The position numbers and the translations under genes are program-made. Shown piece after piece: positions 1 to 8,485 of a stretch of 64,000 nucleotides of DNA; position 1 is the stretch's first letter, and each line of letters opens with the position of its first letter. The notes below the pieces were generated by a model. It was not told the DNA's origin, ran no database searches, and saw only the letters and a program-made list of their open reading frames with translations. Source of the DNA: Candidatus Rokuibacteriota bacterium (lineage in GTDB: Bacteria; Methylomirabilota; Methylomirabilia; Rokubacteriales; CSP1-6); assembly GCA_003220535.1 (NCBI GenBank), contig QHSU01000060.1, positions 1 to 64,000 on the forward strand, written 5' to 3'.

Positions 1-71
1 GGCGCGGTCGGAATGCCCTCGCTCGTGAGCTGCGTAATCTGCTCGAGCGCGAGGGTGCCAGCGTACCCCAT
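1..71 (-). CDS. 5' fragment of an unrecognised gene
   Basis: A minus-strand frame begins with ATG at 69-71 and runs off the window edge, so only the first 23 residues (MGYAGTLALEQITQLTSEG...) are visible. An A-rich, purine-rich stretch with GGTAGGGA lies just upstream and could be the ribosome binding site. It follows the mla genes in the same direction, so it may belong to that transcript. There is too little sequence to assign a family, and I do not recognise the peptide. Confidence 0.35.
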   Translation of the reverse strand, partial: MGYAGTLALEQITQLTSEGIPTA

Positions 72-115
72 GAATTCCCTACCTTTTTTGACACAGTAGT
101 ACTAGGCGCCGCTCA

Positions 116-713
116 CTACTGTGAGGCCCTCTTCTCTCCCTGGATGAATTCTTCCTGCTTCGTCCTCATCTTCTTGATGAGCTCCTGGAACGACGAGGTC
201 GTGATGATCTTGTTGAACTGGGTCCGGTAGTTGGCGATGAGGCTGACGCCCTCGATGACGACGTCATAGACGAGCCACCTGTCGCCCCGGCGGAGCATCC
301 GATAGTCGACGGGGATCTCGGTCCCTTGCTTGGTCACGAGCTTCGTGCGGACGACGGACACGTCGCCTTCGATCGACTCACCCACGAAGCCGATCTTCTC
401 TCCGCCGTAGAGCTCGATCTTCCCGATGTAACTCGTCGCGCTCGGGCTGTGTCCGCGCCGCCCAGTGCCGCGCGAGCGAGCGCTTGGCCGTCTCCGCGAA
501 GTCGAAGATATCGTTGGCGACCTGGCGCACGGCGGTCCGCCGATCCTTCTGCTTGCCGTCCTTCTTGAGCTCCGGATCTTCGAGGATCTTGACGGCTCGG
601 TCGATCTGGGCTCTGAGCTGGTCGGTCGGCGGCCCGGCCCAGGCCCGACCCGGGCCGGCGAAGACGACCAGGAGCGCCGTGGCGAGCGCGAATGCCTGAG
701 CGAAACCGATCAT
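116..713 (-). pseudogene. mlaC: MlaC-like phospholipid-binding protein, internally deleted and frameshifted
   Basis: MlaC is the periplasmic shuttle that carries phospholipids between the outer membrane and the inner-membrane MlaFED complex. The first frame gives a signal peptide ending near AWA-GPP, then the usual helical N-terminal half up to a motif like RTQPERDE (about residue 94). The rest of the family (SYIGKIELYGGEKIGFVGES, then a beta-rich half ending at 116) continues in another frame. About a dozen residues normally found between these motifs are missing, so this is a short deletion that also breaks the frame near position 430. Spacing to mlaD (16 bases) and strand match an mlaEFDC operon. 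It is either a real mutation or an assembly error; the identity of the family is fairly secure. Confidence 0.8.
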
Positions 714-729
714 GGGCGACCTCCCGGCC

Positions 730-1170
730 CTACACCTTGCCGAAAATGTACTTGGACAGCAACTCTTCGAAGTCCACTGGCGCCTCGACTTCGCGGATCT
801 TGCCGTTCGGGGGAATGATCTTCTCCGACCCCCCCGGGCTGATCCGGATGTATTTCTCGCCGATCAGCCCCTTCGTCTTGATCGACGCGATCGAGTCCTC
901 CTGGAGCTTGATCCCGGTGTGCACCCGAAGCGTGACCCGGGCCTGGTAGTCGACCAGGCCGATCGAATCGACGCGCCCGATCTCGACGCCCGCGATCTCG
1001 ACGGCCGAACCCGCCTTCAGCCCGCCCACCGACGGGAAATCGACGGTGACCGGGTAGCCTCGGCCGCCGAGAAACGAGACCTGGCCGAGTTGGATCGAAA
1101 GATACCCCAGTGCGACGATGCCGAGAATCACGAAGATTCCCACCGCGATGTTGACGCGCGAGCGCTCCAT
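730..1170 (-). CDS. mlaD: MlaD-like MCE-domain protein
   Basis: 146 residues. It is the substrate-binding MCE subunit of the MlaFEDB lipid transporter, anchored in the inner membrane and facing the periplasm. Residues about 6-28 form one transmembrane helix. The rest is a single MCE domain: VTVDFPSVGGLKAGSAVEI is the typical first strand pair, followed by GVEIGRVDSI and TKGLIGEKYIRISPGG. The length is normal for MlaD with a short C-terminal tail. The start overlaps the mlaF stop by one base (TGATG), which indicates translational coupling. In this organism the transporter is encoded directly behind the hopanoid cyclase. Confidence 0.92.
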   Translation of the reverse strand: MERSRVNIAVGIFVILGIVALGYLSIQLGQVSFLGGRGYPVTVDFPSVGGLKAGSAVEIAGVEIGRVDSIGLVDYQARVTLRVHTGIKLQEDSIASIKTKGLIGEKYIRISPGGSEKIIPPNGKIREVEAPVDFEELLSKYIFGKV

Positions 1171-1913
1171 CAGCGTCCCTCCGAATTGTCAGGCTCGCCC
1201 CGGATGAACTGACGCACGACCCGGTTGGTGGAGGCCTGGATCGCCGCCGGCGGTCCCACTTCGACGATCCGGCCCTCGTAGAGCATGGCGACCCTGTCCG
1301 CGATCTCGAAGATCTCGGGGATCTCGTGGCTCACCATCACGGCCGTGAAGCGGAACCGGCGGTGGAGATCCAGGATCAGGTGGTGGATGGTGTTGACCAG
1401 CACGGGGTCGAGACCGGTCGTCGGCTCGTCGAAGAACACGATCTCAGGCTCGGTCACGAGCGCGCGCGCAATGGCCACGCGCTTGCGCATGCCCCCCGAG
1501 ATCTCGCCCGGAAGCTTGGCGCCCATCCCCTCGAGGCCGACCTGCGCCAGCGCGCTCGCGACGCGCTTGACGATCTCGTCGGCGGGCACGCGCAGCTTCT
1601 CGCGGAGTGGAAAGGCGACGTTTTCGTGGCACGACAACGAGTCGAACAGCGCGCCGCCCTGGAAGACCACGCCGTAGCGGCGCCGGATGTCGTCGAGCGC
1701 GCGCCCTCGCAGGCCGGTGATCTCGACGCCGTCCACGAGGACGCGGCCGGCGTCGGGACGCAGCAGGCCGATGAGGTGCTTGAGGAAGACCGACTTCCCG
1801 CCGCCGCTGCGCCCGATGATGACGGTGATGGAGCCGGTCGGGACCTCCAGCGAAAGCTCGCGCAGGACCGTCTGCCGGCCGAAAGACTTCGTGAGGCCTT
1901 CGACCTTGATCAT
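1170..1913 (-). CDS. mlaF: MlaF-like ABC transporter ATPase
   Basis: 247 residues. It is the cytoplasmic ATPase that powers the MlaFED phospholipid transporter. All nucleotide-binding motifs are visible: Walker A GRSGGGKSVFLK (about residues 33-44), the Q-loop region, ABC signature ISGGMRKRVAIARAL (about 138-152) and Walker B IVFFDEPTTGLDP (about 158-170), then the switch histidine in SHEIPEI. The GGGKS form of Walker A and the ISGGM signature are typical of MlaF. It lies 16 bases after mlaE and overlaps mlaD by one base, so the three are almost certainly cotranscribed. Confidence 0.95.
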   Translation of the reverse strand: MIKVEGLTKSFGRQTVLRELSLEVPTGSITVIIGRSGGGKSVFLKHLIGLLRPDAGRVLVDGVEITGLRGRALDDIRRRYGVVFQGGALFDSLSCHENVAFPLREKLRVPADEIVKRVASALAQVGLEGMGAKLPGEISGGMRKRVAIARALVTEPEIVFFDEPTTGLDPVLVNTIHHLILDLHRRFRFTAVMVSHEIPEIFEIADRVAMLYEGRIVEVGPPAAIQASTNRVVRQFIRGEPDNSEGR

Positions 1914-1929
1914 GAAATCGCTGCCGTGA

Positions 1930-2724
1930 TCACTGCAGGATCGACCCCATGAAATAGTCCCACACGAGGATCAGCACCGAGGAGAGGACGACCGCTTGTG
2001 TCGTCGCCCGCGCCACGCCCTCGGCCCCGTGGCCGACGTTGAACCCCTTGTACGTGCAGACCCACGTCACGATGACGCCGAAGGAAAGGGACTTCCAGAA
2101 CCCGGTCATGATGTCGTTCAGGTCGACGAACGTCTGCATCTCGCCGAAGTACGTCCCGGGCGAGAGGCCCAGCAGCTTCACTCCGACCAGGTAGCCGCCG
2201 AAGATCCCGACGACGTCGAAGATTGCGGTCATCAACGGGAAGGTCACCAGCCCGGCCAGGATCGAGGGCGCGACCAGATACCGCATCGGGTTGAGCGCCA
2301 TGACGGTGAGGGCGTCGATCTGCTCGGTGATGCGCATGATGCCAATCTCGGCGGTGAGGGCCGAGCCCGCGCGGCCCGTGACCATCAGCGCGGCCAGCAC
2401 GGGGCCGAGCTCGCGGATGATCGAGAGGGCGACGGCCGGCCCGAGGAACGCCTCCGAGCCGAACCGCACGAGCGTCAGGTAGATCTGGAGCCCGAGCACC
2501 ATCCCGGTGAACGCGCCGGTCAGGAGGATGATGAGGAGCGAGCGATAGCCGATATAGTTGACGCGGTCGACGAACGCGCGGGCCTTGAACGGAGGCGTCG
2601 CGATGGCGCCTAGCGCCTCCGCGAAGAAGGTGCCGAACCGGCCGAGCGAATCGACGAGCGCGATCGTCCAGCCGCCGACGGCATCGAACGGGCGCAGCGC
2701 CGGCGAGAGCGGCCGATCAAGCAT
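1930..2724 (-). CDS. mlaE: MlaE-like ABC transporter permease
   Basis: 264 residues starting at the ATG at 2722-2724. The frame is open further upstream, but that part lies inside the cyclase gene and does not resemble the family, so the MLDRPLSP start is preferred. It overlaps the end of shc by eight bases. The protein is the integral permease of the Mla lipid transporter, with about five or six hydrophobic segments. Family hallmarks are RELGPVLAALMVTGRAGSAL and EIGIMRITEQIDALTVM in the middle and the C-terminal GVIVTWVCTYKGFNVGHGAEGV. The coupling to shc suggests that hopanoid synthesis and envelope lipid traffic are expressed together. Confidence 0.93.
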   Translation of the reverse strand: MLDRPLSPALRPFDAVGGWTIALVDSLGRFGTFFAEALGAIATPPFKARAFVDRVNYIGYRSLLIILLTGAFTGMVLGLQIYLTLVRFGSEAFLGPAVALSIIRELGPVLAALMVTGRAGSALTAEIGIMRITEQIDALTVMALNPMRYLVAPSILAGLVTFPLMTAIFDVVGIFGGYLVGVKLLGLSPGTYFGEMQTFVDLNDIMTGFWKSLSFGVIVTWVCTYKGFNVGHGAEGVARATTQAVVLSSVLILVWDYFMGSILQ

Positions 2725-4618
2725 GCGCGCGGCGGTAGATTCCCAGCGCCCAGAGTGGGAAGTACTGCGCGTACATGTGGTACTTGAGATAGAAGACCCG
2801 GGGGAACCCCGTCCCGTTCCAGAGGGCGTCATCCCACGCGCCGTCGGCGTCTTGCGTCCGCAGGAGATAGTTGACGCCGCGCTCGACCGCCGGGCCGCTC
2901 GTACGTCCCGCCGCGAAGAGGCCGAGCAGCGCCCACGCGGTCTGGCTCGGCGTCGACTCGCCCACGCCGGCGAACTCGTAGTCGTCGTAGCTCTCGCAGG
3001 TCTCGCCCCATCCGCCGTCCTTGTTCTGATGACGCTCGAGCCAGCGGACCGCGCGCTGAACGTATTCGTGACGGGGGTCCTCGCCGATGGCGGCGAGCCC
3101 GCGCAGCACCGACCACGTCCCGTAGATGTAGTTCACGCCCCAGCGGCCGTACCACGGTCCGTCGTGGCGCTGCGCGTGGCGGAGGAAGTCGATGGCGCGC
3201 TGGGCGGGCTCGAAGTCCTTCCGGTAGCCGAGCGTGCCGAGAAGCTCGAGCCCGCGGCCCGTCAGGTCCTCCGTCGAGGGATCGAGCAGCGCCCCGTGGT
3301 CGGCGAAGGGGATGTGGTTGAGATAGAGGCGATTGTTGTCGGCGTCGAAGGAAGCCCAACCCCCGTCCGCGCCCTGCATGCCGAGGAACCAGCCGAGCCC
3401 GCGCTCCTTGGCCGCCCGTGCGGCGTCGCCGTCCAGCCCCTCGACCTTCTCGAGCGCCATCACGACCATCGCGGTGTCGTCGAGGTCCGGATAGAAGTCG
3501 TTGCCGTACTGGAACGCCCAGCCGCCCGGCTGCACGTGCGGCCGCTTCACCTGCCAGTCGCCGGGGACGAGGATCTGCCGATCGATCATCCACTCCGAGG
3601 CGCGCCGCACGGCCGGATGGTCCGGCGGGAGATCGCTCTCGATCAGCGCGTTGACCGCGAGGGCGGTGTCCCACACCGGCGAGGGGCAGGGTTGATAGTG
3701 AAGCGCGTCGCCGTCCTCGACGGCCAGCGCCTCGATTTCCTTGAGCTGTCCCATCACCAATGGATGATCGTCCGGGTACCCGAGCAGCCGCATCGCGAGG
3801 ATCGAGTTCGCCATCGCCGGGTAGATCCCGCCCAGGCCGCCCGGCACGGCGAGCCGCTCCTCCAGCCACACGCGCGCCGTCTCGATCGCGCGCTTGCGCA
3901 GGGGGCGCGGCGAGAAGCGTTCCCAGATCTTGAGGCCGTCGTCCACCGCGATGAAGAAACTCTTCCAGAAGAGCCCGCGCCAGCTGAACGGCTCGGGCAC
4001 GCGCCGGAAGCGCAGGCTCGTCTCCTCCCGGTGCTGCGGCCACAGCTCGTCGAGTGACAGATGCGGGGGGAGCCACTTGACCGGTTTTCGGTCCATCAGG
4101 ACGAGCAGCGGCACCAGGACCGTGCGGGACCAGTACGAGATCTCGTAGATGTTGAACAGGAAGAAAGGACGCGGCAGCAGCATGATCTCGACCGGCATCG
4201 TCGGCACGCCGTTCCAGTCGTACTCACCGAAAAGTGCCAATTGGATCTTGGTGAAGACGTCGGCCTTCGCCGGCCCGCCGATTTCCCGGATCCGCTCCCG
4301 GGCCGCGACCATCGCCGGGTCGCCGACCCCGACGCCCGCCATCTTCATGGCGAAGTACGCCTTGATCGTCGCCGACAGGTTGGCTGGGCCCGCCTCGAAG
4401 AGGCTGAAGCCGCCGTCGGGAAGCTGCTGGGCTTTGAGGTAGCGCACCGCACGCGTCTCGCGCTCGTGGTTCACGTGGTCGATGAGATGGTTGAGCAGCA
4501 GGAACTCGGAGGTGATGGTCGTGTTGGCTTCGAGCTGGCCCACCCAGTGGCCGCCCGGGGCCTGCCGGCCGAGCAGGTGCGCTTGGGCGCGCTCAATCGC
4601 GTCCTGCAGGTCCCTCAC
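2717..4618 (-). CDS. shc: Squalene-hopene cyclase
   Basis: 633 residues, full length for the family. It cyclises squalene to hopene/diplopterol at the membrane in one step. The catalytic acid motif DLDDTAM is at residues 378-384 (the DXDD signature that distinguishes squalene-hopene cyclases). Repeated QW-type motifs such as QLPDGGFSLFE (about 65), QGADGGWASFD, QNKDGGWGETCESY and QDADGAWDD are spread along the protein. Translation starts at a GTG (4616-4618). It is divergent from the plus-strand hopanoid operon that begins 45 bases away, so this intergenic gap probably holds both promoters. The downstream genes are mlaEFD. Confidence 0.97.
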   Translation of the reverse strand: MRDLQDAIERAQAHLLGRQAPGGHWVGQLEANTTITSEFLLLNHLIDHVNHERETRAVRYLKAQQLPDGGFSLFEAGPANLSATIKAYFAMKMAGVGVGDPAMVAARERIREIGGPAKADVFTKIQLALFGEYDWNGVPTMPVEIMLLPRPFFLFNIYEISYWSRTVLVPLLVLMDRKPVKWLPPHLSLDELWPQHREETSLRFRRVPEPFSWRGLFWKSFFIAVDDGLKIWERFSPRPLRKRAIETARVWLEERLAVPGGLGGIYPAMANSILAMRLLGYPDDHPLVMGQLKEIEALAVEDGDALHYQPCPSPVWDTALAVNALIESDLPPDHPAVRRASEWMIDRQILVPGDWQVKRPHVQPGGWAFQYGNDFYPDLDDTAMVVMALEKVEGLDGDAARAAKERGLGWFLGMQGADGGWASFDADNNRLYLNHIPFADHGALLDPSTEDLTGRGLELLGTLGYRKDFEPAQRAIDFLRHAQRHDGPWYGRWGVNYIYGTWSVLRGLAAIGEDPRHEYVQRAVRWLERHQNKDGGWGETCESYDDYEFAGVGESTPSQTAWALLGLFAAGRTSGPAVERGVNYLLRTQDADGAWDDALWNGTGFPRVFYLKYHMYAQYFPLWALGIYRRAHA

Positions 4619-4625
4619 GAGCGTG

Positions 4626-4631
4626 ATGGTA
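4626..4631 (-). promoter_or_regulatory. Possible -10 element for shc
   Basis: Reading on the minus strand, TACCAT lies seven bases upstream of the shc GTG start. The same arrangement (TAnnnT then 7-8 bases then start codon) is seen before the threonine synthase and MBL/rhodanese genes, which would give nearly leaderless messages. No convincing -35 box is seen, so this is a weak call based on position and resemblance. Confidence 0.25.
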
Positions 4632-4662
4632 ACATGCTGACTCGACTACGGAAACTTCCCGC

Positions 4663-5403
4663 ATGCACCTTCTCGTCGACACCGTGACGTTGCGCCCGTA
4701 CGTCTTCGCGTTCCTGGCGTTGTTTTTGGTCGCCGGCGCGGCGGACCTCGGCTGGCGCCGCACGCTCGGCTTCGGCTCGTGCGTGTGGCCGGTGGCGTGG
4801 CTCTCGGAGCTCTCGTCCACGCGAACCGGCGTCCCGTTCGGGCTCTACGCGTACACGGGCCTGACGCGCGGCCGAGAGCTCTATCTTGCCGATACGCCGC
4901 TCATCGACCCGCTGTCGTTCACCTTCCTCGCCTACGCGGCGTTCTGCCTGACCCGGGTCGCGCTCGCGAGTCGCGTCGCGCCGCGACCGGTCACGGCGGT
5001 GGTGACCGGCGTGCTCATGATGGCGCTCGACGTCGTGATCGACCCGCTCGCGGTGCGGGGCGATCGGTGGTTCCTCGGGCGGATCTTCACGTACACCACA
5101 CCCGGTGTCTACTTCGGCGTGCCGCTCTCGAACTTCGCGGGGTGGGTGATCGTCGGCGCCGTGGGGGTCGGCCTGTACCTGACGCTGCTCCCCGGCGTCT
5201 CGGGACGACGGGCCTGGCCGGGAGTCGCGCTATACTACGGCGTGCTCGGGTTCAATCTCGCGGTAACGGTTCGGATTGGTGAGTTGCTGCTAGCGGCGAT
5301 CGGTGCGACGATTCATGTCGTGGTGGCCTTGAGTGTCTGGTACCTGCACCGGAAGCCCGGCGCGGCGCTAGGCCCGGAGCATCGAGGGATTCAGCGCGCA
5401 TGA
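4663..5403 (+). CDS. CruF/DUF422-type carotenoid biosynthesis membrane protein
   Basis: 246 residues with about seven hydrophobic segments. The family (PF04240, which includes the carotenoid 1',2'-hydratase CruF) is recognisable from GVPFGLYAYT (about 60-69), MALDVVIDPLAVRGDRW (about 125-141) and YFGVPLSNFAGW (about 152-163). Known members add water to an isoprenoid end group. No other carotenoid genes are present here and the next gene, hpnH, overlaps it by four bases (ATGA). Its substrate may therefore be a hopanoid-pathway lipid or squalene rather than a carotenoid; that is inference. The start ATG at 4663 follows the short divergent gap with shc. Confidence 0.8.
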   Translation: MHLLVDTVTLRPYVFAFLALFLVAGAADLGWRRTLGFGSCVWPVAWLSELSSTRTGVPFGLYAYTGLTRGRELYLADTPLIDPLSFTFLAYAAFCLTRVALASRVAPRPVTAVVTGVLMMALDVVIDPLAVRGDRWFLGRIFTYTTPGVYFGVPLSNFAGWVIVGAVGVGLYLTLLPGVSGRRAWPGVALYYGVLGFNLAVTVRIGELLLAAIGATIHVVVALSVWYLHRKPGAALGPEHRGIQRA

Positions 5404-6422
5404 GTGTGCCTGTGTCACAGATGTGGGCGGTGGCGTCCTATGTCATCCGCCAGAAGCTGGCTGGCCGGAAGCAATACCCCCTGGTGTTGATGCTCGAGCC
5501 CCTGTTCCGCTGCAACCTCGCCTGCGCCGGCTGCGGCAAGATCCAGTACCCGGCGCAGATCTTGAGGAAGCACCTGACGGTCGAGCAGTGCCTGGCCGCG
5601 GTCGAGGAGTGTGGCGCGCCGGTCGTCTCGATCCCGGGCGGCGAGCCGTTGATGTATCCGGACATCGGGCCCCTGGTCGAGGCGCTGGTCGCCCGTCGCA
5701 AGTACGTCTACCTCTGCACCAACGCCATCCTCTTGAAGGAGAAGCTCGAAGCGGGCCTCTTCGCGCCCTCGAAGTATTTCTCCTTCAGCGTCCACCTCGA
5801 CGGGCTCCGCGACGAGCACGACGAGGCGGTCTGCCGCGACGGGGTCTACGTCCAGGCGGTCGAGGGGATCAAGGAGGCGCTGCGGCGGGGTTTCCGGGTG
5901 ACGACGAACTCGACCCTCTTCGACGGGGCGAGCCCGCTCCGGATGCGCGAGTTCTTCGACGCCATGATGGACCTCGGCGTCGAGGGCATGATGATCTCGC
6001 CGGGCTACAGCTACTCCAAGGCGCCGGACCAGGAGCACTTCCTGCGCACCCAGCGCGCGCACGACCTCTTTTCGACGATGCTGTCGAATCCCGAGAAGCG
6101 GTGGCGGTTCAATCAGTCCCCGCTGTTCTTGCAGTTCCTCATGGGCAAGCGCGAGTTCGAGTGCACGCCGTGGGGCAATCCGACCTACAACGTCTTCGGC
6201 TGGCAGCGTCCCTGCTATCTGCTCCAGGAAGGGTACGCGGCGACCTTCAAGGAGCTGCTCGAGACCACCCGCTGGGAGAACTACGGGCGGCGGAGCGGGA
6301 ACGAAAAGTGCCGAGACTGCATGGTGCACTGTGGGTACGAGCCGACGGCGGTGAACCACACGTTCGCCTCGTGGCGCGGCTTCCGCGACACCGTCCACGC
6401 CACGGTCACCGGGCGCTTCTGA
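5400..6422 (+). CDS. hpnH: HpnH, adenosylhopane-forming radical SAM enzyme
   Basis: 340 residues. HpnH joins a 5'-deoxyadenosyl group to diploptene to make adenosylhopane, the first step of extended hopanoid side chains. The radical SAM cluster cysteines are in CNLACAGC (residues 38, 42, 45). The N-terminal region with QKLAGRKQYPLVLMLEPLFRC and the SIPGGEPLMYPDI segment are characteristic of HpnH rather than other radical SAM proteins. The C-terminal half has a cysteine-containing region (CRDCMVHCGYEPTAV), also typical. It overlaps the CruF-like gene by four bases and is followed 13 bases later by a small gene, so it is part of the hopanoid operon. Confidence 0.96.
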   Translation: MSVPVSQMWAVASYVIRQKLAGRKQYPLVLMLEPLFRCNLACAGCGKIQYPAQILRKHLTVEQCLAAVEECGAPVVSIPGGEPLMYPDIGPLVEALVARRKYVYLCTNAILLKEKLEAGLFAPSKYFSFSVHLDGLRDEHDEAVCRDGVYVQAVEGIKEALRRGFRVTTNSTLFDGASPLRMREFFDAMMDLGVEGMMISPGYSYSKAPDQEHFLRTQRAHDLFSTMLSNPEKRWRFNQSPLFLQFLMGKREFECTPWGNPTYNVFGWQRPCYLLQEGYAATFKELLETTRWENYGRRSGNEKCRDCMVHCGYEPTAVNHTFASWRGFRDTVHATVTGRF

Positions 6423-6435
6423 CGCCCCCGCCGGC

Positions 6436-6804
6436 ATGACGGACGGAGCCACCCTCGAAGGCTGGGCGCCCGAGATCGGCCCGGCCACACCCCTCGAAGA
6501 GATCGTCGACAAGGCGTTCGACTACCGGGGCAACATCACCGTCGTGAAGACCGACGGCTCGGAGACGGTGGGCTACCTCTTCAACCGCAATCGCGACGTG
6601 CCCGTGCCGTTCGTCCAGATGTTCGACCTCACCGGCGCGGGCCCGTACACGATCCCGTACGGCGAGATCCGCGCGATTCGGTTCACCGGCCGGGATACGG
6701 CCGCGGGCAATTCTTACGCGGCGTGGCTCCGCGCCAAGGAGGCGGCGAAAGCCGCGACCCACTCCGAGAAGGATTCCGGCGGAGCCCCTTCCAGGGGCGC
6801 GTGA
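6436..6804 (+). CDS. Small conserved-looking protein in the hopanoid operon
   Basis: 122 residues, soluble, no signal peptide. I do not recognise the family. The central part (DYRGNITVVKTDGSETVGYLF ... YTIPYGEIRAIRFTGRDTA) looks like a compact beta-rich fold, and the tail is alanine- and lysine-rich. It sits between hpnH and hpnG, overlapping the latter by four bases (GTGA), so it is translated with enzymes that act consecutively on adenosylhopane. A role as an accessory or scaffold protein for side-chain synthesis is only a guess. Codon use and GC content match the neighbouring genes, so it is likely a real gene. Confidence 0.75.
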   Translation: MTDGATLEGWAPEIGPATPLEEIVDKAFDYRGNITVVKTDGSETVGYLFNRNRDVPVPFVQMFDLTGAGPYTIPYGEIRAIRFTGRDTAAGNSYAAWLRAKEAAKAATHSEKDSGGAPSRGA

Positions 6805-7481
6805 CCCGCGTCCTCGTCGTCACCGCCGTCGAGCTCGAAGCCCGCGGCCTGGCCCGCCACCTGGGCCTCGCGCGTGTCGCCGGCAGTCCGTGGCCGCATT
6901 TCCGCGGCGGGGTCCTCGAGCTCATCTGCGTGGGCCCGCGCGCCGCGCACCTCGAGCCGCGTGTCGCCGCCGCCGCGCCGCCCTCGCTCGTGATCTCCGC
7001 CGGCGTCTGCGGCGCGCTCGCGCCCGATCTCGCCGAGGGGAACCTCGTCGTGCCCGAGGCGGTGGTGAGCTTGCCGGTGGGGCGCCACGCGACCGTGGCC
7101 GTGCCGGGGCTTCGCCGCGCCGGAACGCTCGTGACGGTGAACGGCATCGTCGCGACGGCGGAGCTCAAGGCCCGGCTCTGGGTCGAGACCGGCGCGCTCG
7201 CCTGCGACATGGAATCCGCGCCGATCCTCTCGTGGGCCGCGGCGCGCGGGTTGCCGGCCGCCGTCGTTCGCGCGGTGTCGGACACGGCGAGCCGCGGTGT
7301 CTCGCCCGACCTGGCCGCGGTCGTCGAGCCCGACGGCCGCGTGCGGACGGCGCGAGCGGTGCGCGTGGCGCTGTCGCGCCCGCGGGCGATCGCGGAGGCG
7401 ATGACGCTCCGGAGTGGGACGAATGCCGCCTTGAAGGCCGTCGCGGCCGCCCTCGCGCAGATCGCCCGGAGCCGGGGATGA
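6801..7481 (+). CDS. hpnG: HpnG, hopanoid-associated nucleoside phosphorylase
   Basis: 226 residues from the GTG at 6801, chosen because it gives the family N-terminus (TRVLVVTAVELEARGL) and a GTGA overlap with the previous gene. An earlier ATG at 6723 would add unrelated residues. HpnG cleaves adenine from adenosylhopane to give phosphoribosyl/ribosylhopane. The phosphorylase fold is seen in LVISAGVCGALAPDL (about 60-75) and the base/ribose pocket motif CDMESAPILSWAAARGLPAAVVR (cysteine near residue 134). The ATGA overlap with hpnA confirms operon structure. Confidence 0.9.
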   Translation: MTRVLVVTAVELEARGLARHLGLARVAGSPWPHFRGGVLELICVGPRAAHLEPRVAAAAPPSLVISAGVCGALAPDLAEGNLVVPEAVVSLPVGRHATVAVPGLRRAGTLVTVNGIVATAELKARLWVETGALACDMESAPILSWAAARGLPAAVVRAVSDTASRGVSPDLAAVVEPDGRVRTARAVRVALSRPRAIAEAMTLRSGTNAALKAVAAALAQIARSRG

Positions 7482-8485
7482 CGGACTTCCTCGTCACCGG
7501 GGGAACGGGGTTCGTGGGCGCCAACGTCGTCCGCGAGCTTCTGCGTGAGGGCGCCGCGGTCCGCGTGCTTGCGCGGCCCCGAGGCGACCGTCGCGCGATC
7601 GCGGGGCTGGCGGTGGAGGTGTGCGACGGCGACCTCGAAGATCCGGCGTCGCTCCGGCGGGCCGTCCAGGGGACGCGCACCGTCTTCCACGTCGCTGCCG
7701 ACTACCGCCTGTGGGCGCGCCGCCCCGAGGAGCTCTATCGGGCGAACGTCGAGGGCACCCGCGCCGTGCTCCAGGCCGCCGCCGACGCCGGCGTGCACCG
7801 CGTCGTGTACACGTCGAGCGTGGGCGCGCTCGGGATCCCCAAGGACGGCACGCCGGGGACGGAGACGACCCCGGTCACGCTCGCCGACATGGTGGGCCCG
7901 TACAAGGCGTCCAAGTTCTTGGCCGAGCAAGTCGCGCTCGGCTTCGCGCTCAAGGGACTCCCGGTCGTGATCGTGAACCCCTCGACGCCGGTCGGGCCGT
8001 GGGACGTGAAGCCGACGCCGACCGGCCGGATGGTCATCGATTTTCTTCAGGGGAGGATGTTCGCGACGCTCGACACGGGCCTCAACCTGGTCCACGTGCG
8101 CGACGTCGCGCGGGGACATCTCCTGGCCGCCGAGCGCGGCCGTGTCGGCGAGAAGTACATCCTCGGCAACGCGAACCTCACGCTCGCTGAGATCGGAGCA
8201 TTGCTCGCCGAGATCACGGGCGGCCGTCCCCCGCGCGTCCGGATCCCGTACGCCGTGGCCTGGCTCGCCGCCGGCTGCATGGAGGTCGCCGCGCGCGTCA
8301 CCGGCGGCGCGCCCCGCGCGTCGCTGACCGCCGTGCGCATGGCCAGGAAGCGTATGTTCTTCAGCCCGGCCAAGGCCGTGCGGGAGCTCGGACTGCCGCA
8401 GACCGACGTGCGCGCGGCCCTCTCCGAGGCGACCGACTGGTTCGTCGAGCACGGGTACGCCACCTGCGCCAGGAAGATCGCGTGA
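7478..8485 (+). CDS. hpnA: HpnA, hopanoid-associated NAD-dependent sugar epimerase
   Basis: 335 residues from the ATG at 7478 (ATGA overlap with hpnG). It is an extended short-chain dehydrogenase with N-terminal Rossmann motif TGGTGFVGANVVRELL (about 7-22). The catalytic serine region is YTSSVGALG, and the Y-x3-K motif is YKASK (about 145-149), followed by NPSTPVGPWDVKPTPTG, which is characteristic of HpnA. HpnA genes accompany hopanoid clusters; the exact substrate is not firmly established, but a role in side-chain or head-group modification is usually assumed. It is followed by hpnD with a four-base overlap. Confidence 0.92.
   Translation: MTDFLVTGGTGFVGANVVRELLREGAAVRVLARPRGDRRAIAGLAVEVCDGDLEDPASLRRAVQGTRTVFHVAADYRLWARRPEELYRANVEGTRAVLQAAADAGVHRVVYTSSVGALGIPKDGTPGTETTPVTLADMVGPYKASKFLAEQVALGFALKGLPVVIVNPSTPVGPWDVKPTPTGRMVIDFLQGRMFATLDTGLNLVHVRDVARGHLLAAERGRVGEKYILGNANLTLAEIGALLAEITGGRPPRVRIPYAVAWLAAGCMEVAARVTGGAPRASLTAVRMARKRMFFSPAKAVRELGLPQTDVRAALSEATDWFVEHGYATCARKIA

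Noticed and set aside
2558..4057. A 499-residue plus-strand open frame
   Set aside because: It is antisense to squalene-hopene cyclase, which is unmistakable; composition is that of a shadow frame.
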